Assembly: GCF_002072155.1 (NCBI RefSeq)
Contig: NZ_BDIY01000014.1
Span: 1 to 64,000, forward strand
Length of the DNA stretch: 64,000 bases
Reading direction: 5' to 3'
Source of the DNA: Roseovarius sp. A-2
Lineage (GTDB): Bacteria > Pseudomonadota > Alphaproteobacteria > Rhodobacterales > Rhodobacteraceae
The notes under the pieces are model-generated. The model had not been told where the DNA came from. It was given only the letters and a program-made list of their open reading frames with translations, and did no database searches. Below are positions 1 to 7,885 of this stretch, piece by piece. The number at the start of each line of letters is the position of its first letter. Position 1 is the first letter of the stretch. A program made the translations under genes and the position numbers.

Positions 1-124
1 CGATAACCTGAAGTTCACCGTCGACCTGATCGCGCCCATTGCGATGGAAGACGGGCTGCGCTTCGCCATCCGCGAAGGCGGCCGCACCGTCGGCGCAGGC
101 GTCGTCAGCAAAATCCTCGAGTAA
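1..124 (+). CDS. tuf: Elongation factor Tu, C-terminal end (partial)
   Basis: The reading frame open from the left edge ends at TAA (122-124). It encodes the last 40 residues of EF-Tu, the GTPase that carries aminoacyl-tRNA to the ribosome. Domain III is recognisable from the segments [20 protein letters not shown] and RTVGAGVV, which are almost invariant in bacterial EF-Tu. The gene starts outside the window. A strong hairpin follows, so it is probably the last gene of its transcript. Identity is very secure. Which of the usual two tuf copies this is cannot be told. Confidence 0.96.
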   Translation, partial: DNLKFTVDLIAPIAMEDGLRFAIREGGRTVGAGVVSKILE

Positions 125-146
125 CACTGATCCGCTTCGACATTTA

Positions 147-178
147 GGGGGCGCGCGGATCATCTGCGCGCCCCCTTG
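147..178 (+). terminator. Hairpin terminator after tuf
   Basis: A perfect 10-bp stem (147-156 with 166-175, GGGGGCGCGC arm, 9-nt loop) starts 22 bases after the tuf stop. It is followed by only a short T-containing tail (TTGCATTT), so it looks like an intrinsic terminator with a weak U-tract. It separates tuf from the ABC exporter. Confidence 0.75.
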
Positions 179-194
179 CATTTCGGAGACGGAG

Positions 195-2042
195 ATGAAG
201 CGGATTTTTGACTATTTCGAAGCGCGGATCGATCCCTATCCCGCCGATCCGCCCACGCAACCGCCGGCGCGGTTCTGGTCGTTCCTGTGGCATTACGCGC
301 GCCCGCTGGCGCCGTGGCTGATCGCCATGGCGGGCATTTCCGCGCTGTTTGCGGCGGTCGAGATCGTGCTGATGGGCTATCTCGGAACGCTGGTCAATCG
401 CATGGCCGAGCTGGGGCCGGAGCGGTTTCTGGCGGAGGAATCCGCACGGCTGGGCGGTATGGGGGTGCTGCTGCTGTTCGTGTTGCCCGCGCTCAGCGTG
501 ATCGGGGCGCTGATCATGTACCAGACCCTGATGGGCAATTTCCCGCAACGCATCCGTTGGCAGGGGCATCGCTGGCTGTTGGGACAATCGCTGGGATATT
601 TTCAGGATGAATTCGCCGGGCGCATCGCCACGCGGTTGATGCAGACCGCGCTCGCGGTGCGCGAGACGGTGATGAAATTGATGGATGTGGCGGTCTATAT
701 CCTGGCCTATTTCCTCGGTGCACTGGTGTTGGCCGGGGCGCAGGATCTGAGGCTGGCGGTGCCCTTCGCGCTATGGGCGCTGGCCTATGGCGCAATGCTG
801 GCGGTGATCGTGCCCCGTCTGGGCCGGGTGTCGCAGGAACAGGCCGACGCGCGCGCGGATATGACGGGCCGCGTGGTCGACAGCTATACCAATATCGCCA
901 CGGTCAAGCTGTTCAGCCATGCCGCGCGGGAAGAGGCGCATGCACGCACCGGGCTCGACGGGTTCCTGCAAACCGTGCACCGGCAGATGCGGCTGGTGGC
1001 GGTGCAGGACATGGCGGTCAATCTGCTCAACGCGTTTTTGGCCGGGGCGGTGACGGGCCTTGGCCTGTGGCTGTGGCTGCATGGGCGGATTGATCTGGGC
1101 GCGCTGGCGGTGGCGATCCCGCTGGCGCTGCGGCTGGGGAACATGTCGCACTGGATCATGTGGGAGTTTTCGGCCCTGTTCGAGAATATCGGCACCGCGC
1201 GCGACGGGCTCGCGACGCTGTCGATGCCGCGCAAGGTGCAGGATACGCCTGTCGCGCGCCCGTTGGTGGTGGCGCAGGGCGCGATCCGGTTCGACGCGGT
1301 GCGGTTCGATTATGATCAGGCGGTCGGTGCCAAACCGGCGGTGATCGACGGGCTCGACCTTGCTCTGGCACCCGGCGAGAAGGTTGGTCTCGTGGGACGC
1401 TCTGGCGCGGGCAAGTCAACGCTGGTGAACCTGCTTTTGCGGTTCCATGACCTGAGCGGCGGGCGCATCGAGATCGACGGGCAGGATATCCGCGAGGTGA
1501 CCCAGGACAGCCTGCGCGCCGCCATCGGCGTGGTGACGCAGGACACCGCCCTCCTGCATCGCTCGGTGCGCGACAACATCGCCTATGGCCGCCCGGGGGC
1601 CACCGAGGCCGAGATCCTGGCTGCCGCCGATCTGGCTGAGGCGGGGGAGTTCATCGCCGGGCTGTCGGATGCGCGCGGGCGGCGCGGCCTTGACGCGCAT
1701 GTCGGCGAGCGTGGCGTCAAGCTTTCGGGTGGGCAGCGACAGCGCATTGCGATTGCGCGCGCCGCCCTAAAGGATGCGCCGATCCTGATGCTGGACGAAG
1801 CGACGTCGGCGCTCGACTCGGAGGTCGAGGCGGCGATTCAGGCGCAGCTTTACCGGCTGATGCAGGGCAAGACGGTGATCGCCATCGCGCACCGGCTCTC
1901 GACCATCGCGGCGATGGACCGGCTGATCGTGATGGACGAGGGGCGCATCGTCGAAGAGGGCACGCATGCCGCGCTCCTCGCGCAGGGCGGGCTTTACGCC
2001 CGGCTCTGGTCGCGGCAATCGGGCGGGTTTCTGAGCGAATAG
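195..2042 (+). CDS. ABC exporter, fused permease and ATPase (ABCB/MsbA type)
   Basis: A 615-residue half-transporter expected in the inner membrane. Residues ~35-330 hold six hydrophobic segments of an ABC_membrane domain. The nucleotide-binding domain follows with Walker A GRSGAGKS (401-408), signature LSGGQ (510-514), Walker B ILMLDE (530-535) and a switch histidine in IAHRLST (~567). It should act as a homodimer exporting a lipid or hydrophobic compound; the substrate cannot be inferred. The ATG at 195 is chosen because GGAG lies 6 nt upstream. The frame is open further upstream, but that part would run through the tuf end and its terminator. It appears to be a single-gene unit. Confidence 0.9.
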   Translation: MKRIFDYFEARIDPYPADPPTQPPARFWSFLWHYARPLAPWLIAMAGISALFAAVEIVLMGYLGTLVNRMAELGPERFLAEESARLGGMGVLLLFVLPALSVIGALIMYQTLMGNFPQRIRWQGHRWLLGQSLGYFQDEFAGRIATRLMQTALAVRETVMKLMDVAVYILAYFLGALVLAGAQDLRLAVPFALWALAYGAMLAVIVPRLGRVSQEQADARADMTGRVVDSYTNIATVKLFSHAAREEAHARTGLDGFLQTVHRQMRLVAVQDMAVNLLNAFLAGAVTGLGLWLWLHGRIDLGALAVAIPLALRLGNMSHWIMWEFSALFENIGTARDGLATLSMPRKVQDTPVARPLVVAQGAIRFDAVRFDYDQAVGAKPAVIDGLDLALAPGEKVGLVGRSGAGKSTLVNLLLRFHDLSGGRIEIDGQDIREVTQDSLRAAIGVVTQDTALLHRSVRDNIAYGRPGATEAEILAAADLAEAGEFIAGLSDARGRRGLDAHVGERGVKLSGGQRQRIAIARAALKDAPILMLDEATSALDSEVEAAIQAQLYRLMQGKTVIAIAHRLSTIAAMDRLIVMDEGRIVEEGTHAALLAQGGLYARLWSRQSGGFLSE

Positions 2043-2304
2043 GCCTGCCATGGCCGCTCTGGGGCAATCTGCCGCGCCGGTCCGGAGCGCCGACGCGGTA
2101 GTTGCATCCGCAGAACAGGGGGGCCGGGCGCAGGGCTTTGGCGCGCAATTCGTGATGAAAATCAAAGTGTCGTATTGATGCTGCACCTGCACAATCCGCT
2201 CTGCATGCAATGGTATTCAAGTAAGTTATTGAAATATTGACTTATTTTCGGCGTCCGGCACACTTGCCTCCCGAAGATAGTGGCCGCAGGGGCGAGGAGA
2301 CGGC

Positions 2305-3543
2305 ATGGGCGGAATACTCAAGGGAATGCGCGTGGTCGAAGGCTCGGCCTTTGTGGCGGTGCCGCTGGCGGGGATGACGCTGGCGCAGATGGGGGCCGAG
2401 GTGATCCGCTTTGACCGGATCGGCGGCGGGCTCGATGTCGGGCGCTGGCCACTGGCGCCAAGCGGGCAGAGCCTGTTCTGGGCCGGGCTGAACAAGGGCA
2501 AGAAATCCATCGCCGTGGATATGCGCCGCCCCGAGGGGCAGGAACTTGTGACCCGGATCGTGACCGCGCCGGGCGAGGATGCGGGGCTGTTCCTGACCAA
2601 TCTGCGGGTGCGGGGCTGGATGGATTACGAGACGCTGAGCAAGTTTCGCGAGGATCTGATCATGGTCACCCTGATGGGAGACCGGCAGGGCCGCCCGCAG
2701 GTGGATTATACCGTGAATCCGGCGCTTGGCGTGCCCGCAATGACCGGCCCGGTGGGCTGGCCGGAGCCGGTGGCGCATGCGCTGCCCGCCTGGGATCTGA
2801 TCGCGGGGCAATTGGTGGTGTCGTCGCTATTGACGGCGGAGCGGGACCGGCTGCGGCGCGGGCGGGGGCAGGAGGTGGAACTGTCGCTCAAGGATGTGGC
2901 GGCGGCCACGATGGGGCATCTGGGGATGATCGGAGATGCGGTGGTCAACGAGCGGGACAGGCCAAAATCGGGCAATGCGCTTTACGGTGCTTACGGTCAG
3001 GATTTCGTCTGCGCCTGCGGGCGGAGGGTGATGGTGATCGGCCTGACAGCCCGGCAATGGCGTGGGCTGGTCAAGGCCACCGGCACCGGGGCGGCGATGG
3101 CCGCGCTGGCCGGGCGCAAGGGCCGCGATCTGGATGACGAGGGCGCGCGGTGGGAGTTGCGCCGCGAGATCACCGCCATCCTGCGCCCGTGGTTTGCCTG
3201 CCGCGAGGTGGGTGATTTCGCCGAAGATTTCGACGCGGCGGGGCTGACCTGGTCGGTATTTCACACCCTGCGCGAGGCGCTGGCGGAGGATGCCGACCTG
3301 AGCGCGGCGAACCCGATGTTCGAGATGCTCGATCAGCCGGGGCTGGGCCAGTTTCCGGTGCCGGGGCATCCGGCGGTGTTCTCTGGGCATGGCCGCAGCG
3401 CCCCACGCGCGGCCCCGGTGCTGGGGGCCGACACCGAGGCGGTTCTGGGCGATGTGGTGGGTTTGAGCGATACCGAGATCGCGCAGCTTTTCGATGGTGG
3501 CGTCGTGCAGAGCCCGCGTTTCAAGGCGCGTCCAGCCGCCTGA
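2305..3543 (+). CDS. CaiB/BaiF class III CoA-transferase, similar to 2-methylfumaryl-CoA isomerase
   Basis: 412 residues of the formyl-CoA transferase (CaiB/BaiF) family. The N-terminal half has the family pattern (GMRVVEGSAFVAVPLAG, LAQMGAEVIRFD). Asp164 in LPAWDL sits where the catalytic aspartate that forms the acyl-enzyme anhydride is expected. The sequence resembles the alphaproteobacterial branch annotated as 2-methylfumaryl-CoA isomerase (mesaconyl C1-C4 CoA transferase). That assignment is from memory of the family, and no other gene of the 3-hydroxypropionate or ethylmalonyl-CoA pathways is nearby. GAGGAG lies 5-10 nt upstream of the ATG. The 3' end overlaps the convergent kinase gene by 23 bp. 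Confidence 0.8.
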   Translation: MGGILKGMRVVEGSAFVAVPLAGMTLAQMGAEVIRFDRIGGGLDVGRWPLAPSGQSLFWAGLNKGKKSIAVDMRRPEGQELVTRIVTAPGEDAGLFLTNLRVRGWMDYETLSKFREDLIMVTLMGDRQGRPQVDYTVNPALGVPAMTGPVGWPEPVAHALPAWDLIAGQLVVSSLLTAERDRLRRGRGQEVELSLKDVAAATMGHLGMIGDAVVNERDRPKSGNALYGAYGQDFVCACGRRVMVIGLTARQWRGLVKATGTGAAMAALAGRKGRDLDDEGARWELRREITAILRPWFACREVGDFAEDFDAAGLTWSVFHTLREALAEDADLSAANPMFEMLDQPGLGQFPVPGHPAVFSGHGRSAPRAAPVLGADTEAVLGDVVGLSDTEIAQLFDGGVVQSPRFKARPAA

Positions 3544-5047
3544 GTGCCCGTATCAGCGTGGCCTCGGGCGTGCCGCTGGCATCGATCTGCGCCCAGTCCG
3601 GTGCCGGGCCGAACTGCTCCAGTTGGTGGCGCACGACGGCGGCATCGGCATCGGAGGCGTCGCCCTGCCGGGTTTCGACCCGCTCGACCATGGTTTCGGC
3701 ATCAACGGTCAGCCACAGCCCGGTAAGGTTCGCGTCGGACGCCTTTGCCAAGTCGCCGAGCCTGCGACGTTCGTCCTCGCGTGCGAAGACGGCATCCACG
3801 ACCACCGAATGCCCCGCCGACAAGACGCGCCGCGCCTTGTCGAGAAGCCGGTCGTAGACCCGCGCGCTGACCTCGGGCGTATAGGCCGTGTTGGGCAGAG
3901 GGGTGAGCGGATCGACACCGTAAAGGGCCTTGCGTTCGAGATCACTGCGCAGATGGATCGCGCCGGGAGGGGGCCCGACATGCGGGGACAGCCGCGTTGC
4001 GAGGGTGGTCTTGCCGGTGCCCGAAAGCCCGCCCACGGCAATCAGGCGTGGCGGCGGGGGCGACAGATGCGCGCGCGCCGCGTCGAGATAGGCACGGGCC
4101 TCGGCGTAGCGGGCGCTGCGGTCTTCGTCGGAGAGCCGCCCGGCCTGCACCGAGACCATCGCGCGAATCGCCGCGCGCAGCGCGAGAAAGAGCGGCATCA
4201 GTGCCAGAGCGTCGAGATGGTCGGGCGCACCCGCGTGAAACAGGTAGGAGGTCAGCGCCGCATTGGCCGCCTCGGACAGGTCGCGATGCAACAGGTCCAT
4301 CAGCAGGAAGGCCAGATCGTAGAGCACATCGAGCGTGCCGAGTCGCTCGCTGAATTCCAGCGCATCGAAGGGCACCGGGCGTCCGTCCAGCAGAACGATA
4401 TTGCCGAGATGCAGATCGCCATGGCCGCGCCGGATGAAGCCTGCGCGCCCGCGCGCGCGGAGCAGGTCCGACTGCCGGTCGATGCGATCCCGCAAAGCGC
4501 CGCGCAGCTCCGTAACCGCGTCGTGCGGCAGGACATCCGTCATCCCGGCCAGCGTCGTCTCCAACTCGTCCGCGACCGCAGAGACGAGCGCGGCACCGTC
4601 GGCGTCGCGGATCTCGGCGCGCGCGTGCAGTGCTGCGACGACGCGGCCCAAATCCTCGGCGATGGTGCGTGTGAGCATGCCGCGCGCAGCCATTTCCGAC
4701 AGTTCAGCCCCTTTCGGAAAGCGGCGCATATGCAAGCACCATTCGACCACCTGCCCCTCGCCACCAAGCCGCAAGCCGCCGTCCGCCGCCCGCGTGACCG
4801 GCACCAGCCCGAGGTAGATCTCGGGTGCGGTGGGGCGGTTGAGCTCAAGCTCGCGGTCCAGCATGGCCTTGCGTTTCTCGAGGGTCGAGAAATCGAGATA
4901 GTCGTAGGTGACCGGGCGCTTGACCTTGTAGGCGTCGGCCTCGCTCAGAAAGACCAGCGCGCCATGCGTCCGGACCACCTCGACCGGCGTGGGTGTGCCG
5001 TGGGTCGCAGGGTCGGACAGAAAGGCTGTGATCGCGTCGAAGGACAT
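3521..5047 (-). CDS. Aminoglycoside-phosphotransferase-like kinase fused to a P-loop ATPase
   Basis: 508 residues in two modules. The N-terminal ~320 residues are an APH/choline-kinase-like fold with the catalytic loop HGDLHLGN (209-216) followed by FDALEF (227-232). The C-terminal ~170 residues are a gluconokinase/zeta-toxin-like P-loop domain with Walker A GGLSGTGKTT (339-348) and LRSDLERK shortly after. Fusions of this kind are widespread in proteobacteria and have no settled substrate; antibiotic resistance should not be assumed. Its last 23 bp overlap the end of the convergent CoA-transferase gene. The sigma-factor gene upstream on the same strand ends 85 bp before its start. Confidence 0.85.
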   Translation of the reverse strand: MSFDAITAFLSDPATHGTPTPVEVVRTHGALVFLSEADAYKVKRPVTYDYLDFSTLEKRKAMLDRELELNRPTAPEIYLGLVPVTRAADGGLRLGGEGQVVEWCLHMRRFPKGAELSEMAARGMLTRTIAEDLGRVVAALHARAEIRDADGAALVSAVADELETTLAGMTDVLPHDAVTELRGALRDRIDRQSDLLRARGRAGFIRRGHGDLHLGNIVLLDGRPVPFDALEFSERLGTLDVLYDLAFLLMDLLHRDLSEAANAALTSYLFHAGAPDHLDALALMPLFLALRAAIRAMVSVQAGRLSDEDRSARYAEARAYLDAARAHLSPPPPRLIAVGGLSGTGKTTLATRLSPHVGPPPGAIHLRSDLERKALYGVDPLTPLPNTAYTPEVSARVYDRLLDKARRVLSAGHSVVVDAVFAREDERRRLGDLAKASDANLTGLWLTVDAETMVERVETRQGDASDADAAVVRHQLEQFGPAPDWAQIDASGTPEATLIRALRRLDAP

Positions 5048-5132
5048 GAGGTCTCCCGGGTTTGCTGTCCGTGTCGGGTATCCGCGGCCATCCTAGCGGC
5101 GCAGGCGCGCGGCACAATGCGTCACGGGTGCC

Positions 5133-6005
5133 TCAGCCGTGGCTTGGTATCGCGCGGTGATCGCCCAGGGCGTCGCGCATCGAATGGCGCAGGCGTTCTA
5201 GGCCGCGCTCGCGCAATTGCCGGACACGCTCGCGCGATATGCCGTAGACCGTGCCCAGCTGTTCGAGCGTCATGGGCGGATCCTTGAGCACGGTCGAGAC
5301 GATGATCACCCGCTCCCGGTCGGGCAGTTTACCGAAATGGGTCTTCGCCTCCTTCCAGAAGGTGCGGCGATCCAGGCGGTCAGCGACATCCTGTTCGACA
5401 TTGGAATTCGGGTCCTCGAGAAGGTGAATGATGTCATCGCCCTCGCCCTGCGCTGCGGGCTGATTGAGCGAGCTGTCATTGCCCGCAAAGGCCAGTCTGA
5501 AGCCGTCAAGCTCTGACGGCTCGAGCCCGAGGGCGGTGGCGACGCGCAGGTTTCTGGCCTCGCGGGTCTCGCCGGGGGGGGCGTTCACGTCATCCTCGAG
5601 CCGGTGGAGGTTGAAGAACACCTTGCGCGACTTGGCGGTGCGCGTGCGCTGCACCAGAGACCAGGTGCGAATGCGGTATTCCTGCAATTCGGCCCTGATC
5701 CACCAGGCAGCATAGGTCGAGAAGCGAAAGCCCTTTTCCGGGTCAAACCCGTTCGCGGCCTTGATCAGGCCGATATAGGCGTGTTGCAGCAGGTCGGGAT
5801 CGTCGAGTTTCTTGTTGCGCGAATGGCGCTTGGCGGTCGCCATGGCGAGCGGGGCGAAGGCGTTGACCAAACGGTTTCGCGCCGCGACGTCGCGGTTTTC
5901 CTGCCAGGCGCGCGCCAGATGCTGCTCTTGCTGTGCGCTGAGAAAGCCCGGACGGGGCCGGTTGCCATGTGTCTTGGGGTCGCTCGGGATGAAGGGTTTG
6001 TTCAT
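5133..6005 (-). CDS. rpoH: RpoH-type alternative sigma factor (sigma-32 family)
   Basis: 290 residues of the sigma-70 group 3 (heat-shock) family. Region 2 carries FRFSTYAAWWIRAELQEY and WSLVQ, which match RpoH rather than RpoD. Region 4 ends with GISRERVRQLRERGLERLR, the -35 recognition helix. It directs RNA polymerase to stress promoters; Rhodobacterales often have two RpoH copies, and this may be the RpoHII type. The ATG at 6005 is preferred over one 42 bp upstream because GGCGGGG precedes it. The upstream frame would also start inside the promoter. A near-consensus promoter with a palindrome over its -10 lies just upstream, shared with the divergent marR gene. Confidence 0.9.
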   Translation of the reverse strand: MNKPFIPSDPKTHGNRPRPGFLSAQQEQHLARAWQENRDVAARNRLVNAFAPLAMATAKRHSRNKKLDDPDLLQHAYIGLIKAANGFDPEKGFRFSTYAAWWIRAELQEYRIRTWSLVQRTRTAKSRKVFFNLHRLEDDVNAPPGETREARNLRVATALGLEPSELDGFRLAFAGNDSSLNQPAAQGEGDDIIHLLEDPNSNVEQDVADRLDRRTFWKEAKTHFGKLPDRERVIIVSTVLKDPPMTLEQLGTVYGISRERVRQLRERGLERLRHSMRDALGDHRAIPSHG

Positions 6006-6030
6006 GATCCCCGCCTGTGACGATAACTTG

Positions 6031-6088
6031 TTTCGATTCGAAATCATATAGGTGTATGCGCTCTTGTCAAACTGGTTTCGATTCGATA
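6031..6088. promoter_or_regulatory. Back-to-back rpoH/marR promoters with two palindromic operators
   Basis: On the minus strand TTGACA (6070-6065), 16 bp and TATGAT (6048-6043) form a near-consensus promoter for the sigma-factor gene, with a start expected near 6036. On the plus strand TTGTCA (6064-6069), 17 bp and TATCGG (6087-6092) form a weaker promoter for marR, so the two -35 boxes overlap. The palindrome TTTCGATTCGAAA (6031-6043) covers the rpoH -10/+1. A near copy, TTTCGATTCGATA (6076-6088), covers the marR -10. The arrangement fits a repressor, most simply the adjacent MarR protein, controlling both genes; this is inferred. Confidence 0.65.
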
Positions 6089-6098
6089 TCGGTTTTGC

Positions 6099-6701
6099 AT
6101 GTCATCCCGAAGTCACACCACCGACCGTCTGGAAAAGCTGGCCGAGATGCTGGTACATGTCGGGCGATCCGCGCGTGCCGAGGGGCGCGAGGATATCCTG
6201 ACCGCCGCGCAATGGACGGCCCTGCGGTTCTTTGCCCGCGCCAACCGGGCCTCGCGCACGCCCTCGGCCTTTGCCAGCTTTCAGGCGACGACACGGGGCA
6301 CGGCCTCGCAGGTGATCAAGTCATTGGTGCGGGGCGGATATCTGGAACGGCATGCCTCGGAGACCGACAAGCGCAGCGCGCGCTTTGAGGTGACGACGCG
6401 AGGCCGCGAGATCCTCGAACGTGACCCGCTTCGCCACCTTGTTTCGGCCCTTGCCGGGCTGAGCGAGGCCGATCACACCACCCTCGCCCGCGCGCTTCCG
6501 GAGATCGCCTCGAACCTCGCACGCCGTCGTGGTGATCGCGGTTTTGGCACCTGCGGCGATTGCCGCTATTTCGAAGATCGCGACGGGGCTGCCTATTGCG
6601 CCTGCGTGGCCAGCGACCTTGCCCCGTTCGAGATCGGTCAGCTTTGCGCGAATTTCTCCACCACCCCGACAGAGACCGAGCCCACAGGATCCAAGCCATG
6701 A
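6099..6701 (+). CDS. MarR-family regulator with a C-terminal cysteine motif
   Basis: 200 residues. Residues ~10-140 are a MarR winged helix (LTAAQWTALRFF, GTASQVIKSLVRGGYLER, TDKRSARFEVTTRG). An unusual tail follows with Cys152, Cys155, Cys167, Cys169 and Cys183 (CGDCRYF ... YCACV ... LCANF), a spacing that suggests a metal or Fe-S site. No Shine-Dalgarno sequence precedes the ATG, and the predicted start of transcription falls on it, so the message may be leaderless. The stop overlaps the mrp ATG (ATGA), indicating translational coupling. The context implies a regulator sensing Fe-S, metal or redox state; the ligand is unknown. Confidence 0.88.
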   Translation: MSSRSHTTDRLEKLAEMLVHVGRSARAEGREDILTAAQWTALRFFARANRASRTPSAFASFQATTRGTASQVIKSLVRGGYLERHASETDKRSARFEVTTRGREILERDPLRHLVSALAGLSEADHTTLARALPEIASNLARRRGDRGFGTCGDCRYFEDRDGAAYCACVASDLAPFEIGQLCANFSTTPTETEPTGSKP

Positions 6702-7885
6702 GCCAGACCAACCAGAATGACGACCCGCGCAGCGGCCTGCCCGCAATGATCGCAGTCAGCAGCGGCAAGGGCGGTGTCGGCAAATCGACCGTGACGGTCA
6801 ATCTCGCGCTCGCCCTGCGCGAAAGCGGCTTGCGCGTCGGGATCGTCGATGCCGATCTTTACGGCCCCTCGATCCCCGGCATGCTGGGGCTGGCCGAGAG
6901 CGGCACTCCCGCCATGTCGCCCGCGAAAAAGGTGATTCCCGCAGAGGGGCATGGCATCAAGGTGATCTCGATGGCGATGCTGACCAGCGACGACAAACCC
7001 GCCGTGCTGCGCGGGCCGATGGTGACCAAGTACTTGCAGATGTTCATCACGCAGGTCGATTGGGCGGGCATCGACCTGTTGCTGCTCGACCTACCGCCGG
7101 GGACGGGGGATATTCAACTCACTTTGGCGCAGGCCTTTCCGCTGACCGGTGCGGTGGTGGTGACGACGCCGCAGGACGTCAGCCTGCGGATCGTGCGGCG
7201 CGGGCTGCGGATGATGGAACAAGTCAACGTGCCGATCCTCGGCGTGGTCGAGAACATGAGCGGCTTTACCTGCCCGTGCTGCGGCACGGTCACGGATATT
7301 TTCAGTCAGGGCGGCGGTGCGCGGATTGCGCAGGCGCTGCAGGTGCCGTTTCTGGGCAGCGTGCCGCTTGACCCGGAGGTGGTGGAGAGCGGCGATAGCG
7401 GGCGGCCCGCCATCCTGAGCGCGCCGCAGAGCAAGGCGGCGCAGGCGTATCGCGATGTGGCCTCGGCGCTCTCGGGCCGTGTGGATGGGGCCCGGCGCGG
7501 TCTGCACATCCCGTTCGACTGGCAGGTGACCAAGGGCACGGGACAGCCCGCCCCCGGTGCCGTCGATCCGGACGGCAACCCGGAATTGCCGGTCGCATTG
7601 CGCTATGACGATGCCACCCTGCGGATCACATGGGAAGACGGGGCCGAGATGGCGGTGAGCCCGCGCGACCTGCGGCTCGCCTGCCAATGCGCCGCCTGCC
7701 GCGACGAGATGTCGGGCGCGCGCCTGCTCGATCCCGCGAGCGTGCCGCTGGACGTGGCACCCACGCGGATCTGGAATGTCGGAAATTACGGGATCGGTGT
7801 GGCGTTCAGCGATGGTCACCGTTCGGGGATTTATACCTTCAAGGCGCTGCGCGCGATGGAGGCGAGCGATCTCGAAGATGTCTGA
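6698..7885 (+). CDS. mrp: Mrp/NBP35-type Fe-S carrier ATPase with C-terminal DUF971 domain
   Basis: 395 residues. Residues ~14-262 are a Mrp/ApbC P-loop ATPase with deviant Walker A GKGGVGKS (23-30), DLPPGTGD (131-138) and the cluster-binding CPCC motif (193-196). Residues ~268-395 are a DUF971 (gamma-butyrobetaine hydroxylase N-terminal-like) domain with Cys329-x-Cys331-x2-Cys334 and His374, matching the zinc-ligand pattern of that fold. The N-terminal DUF59/FSCA domain of many Mrp proteins is absent. It should bind and transfer Fe-S clusters in the cytoplasm. It lies in an overlapped operon with marR and nfu; its stop overlaps the nfu start region by 8 bp. Confidence 0.92.
   Translation: MSQTNQNDDPRSGLPAMIAVSSGKGGVGKSTVTVNLALALRESGLRVGIVDADLYGPSIPGMLGLAESGTPAMSPAKKVIPAEGHGIKVISMAMLTSDDKPAVLRGPMVTKYLQMFITQVDWAGIDLLLLDLPPGTGDIQLTLAQAFPLTGAVVVTTPQDVSLRIVRRGLRMMEQVNVPILGVVENMSGFTCPCCGTVTDIFSQGGGARIAQALQVPFLGSVPLDPEVVESGDSGRPAILSAPQSKAAQAYRDVASALSGRVDGARRGLHIPFDWQVTKGTGQPAPGAVDPDGNPELPVALRYDDATLRITWEDGAEMAVSPRDLRLACQCAACRDEMSGARLLDPASVPLDVAPTRIWNVGNYGIGVAFSDGHRSGIYTFKALRAMEASDLEDV

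Noticed and set aside
2043-2304. Small gene between the ABC exporter and the CoA-transferase
   Set aside because: Open frames here have no ribosome site and no protein-like pattern. A TTGACT at 2237-2242 has only a poor -10.
3521-5047. Aminoglycoside resistance gene
   Set aside because: The APH-like domain is fused to a P-loop domain in a widespread family with no known antibiotic substrate; resistance is not supported.
3494-5287. 597-codon open frame on the plus strand
   Set aside because: It lies opposite the kinase/P-loop fusion gene, whose protein has clear motifs. The plus-strand product has no recognisable motif and reflects GC-rich codon bias.
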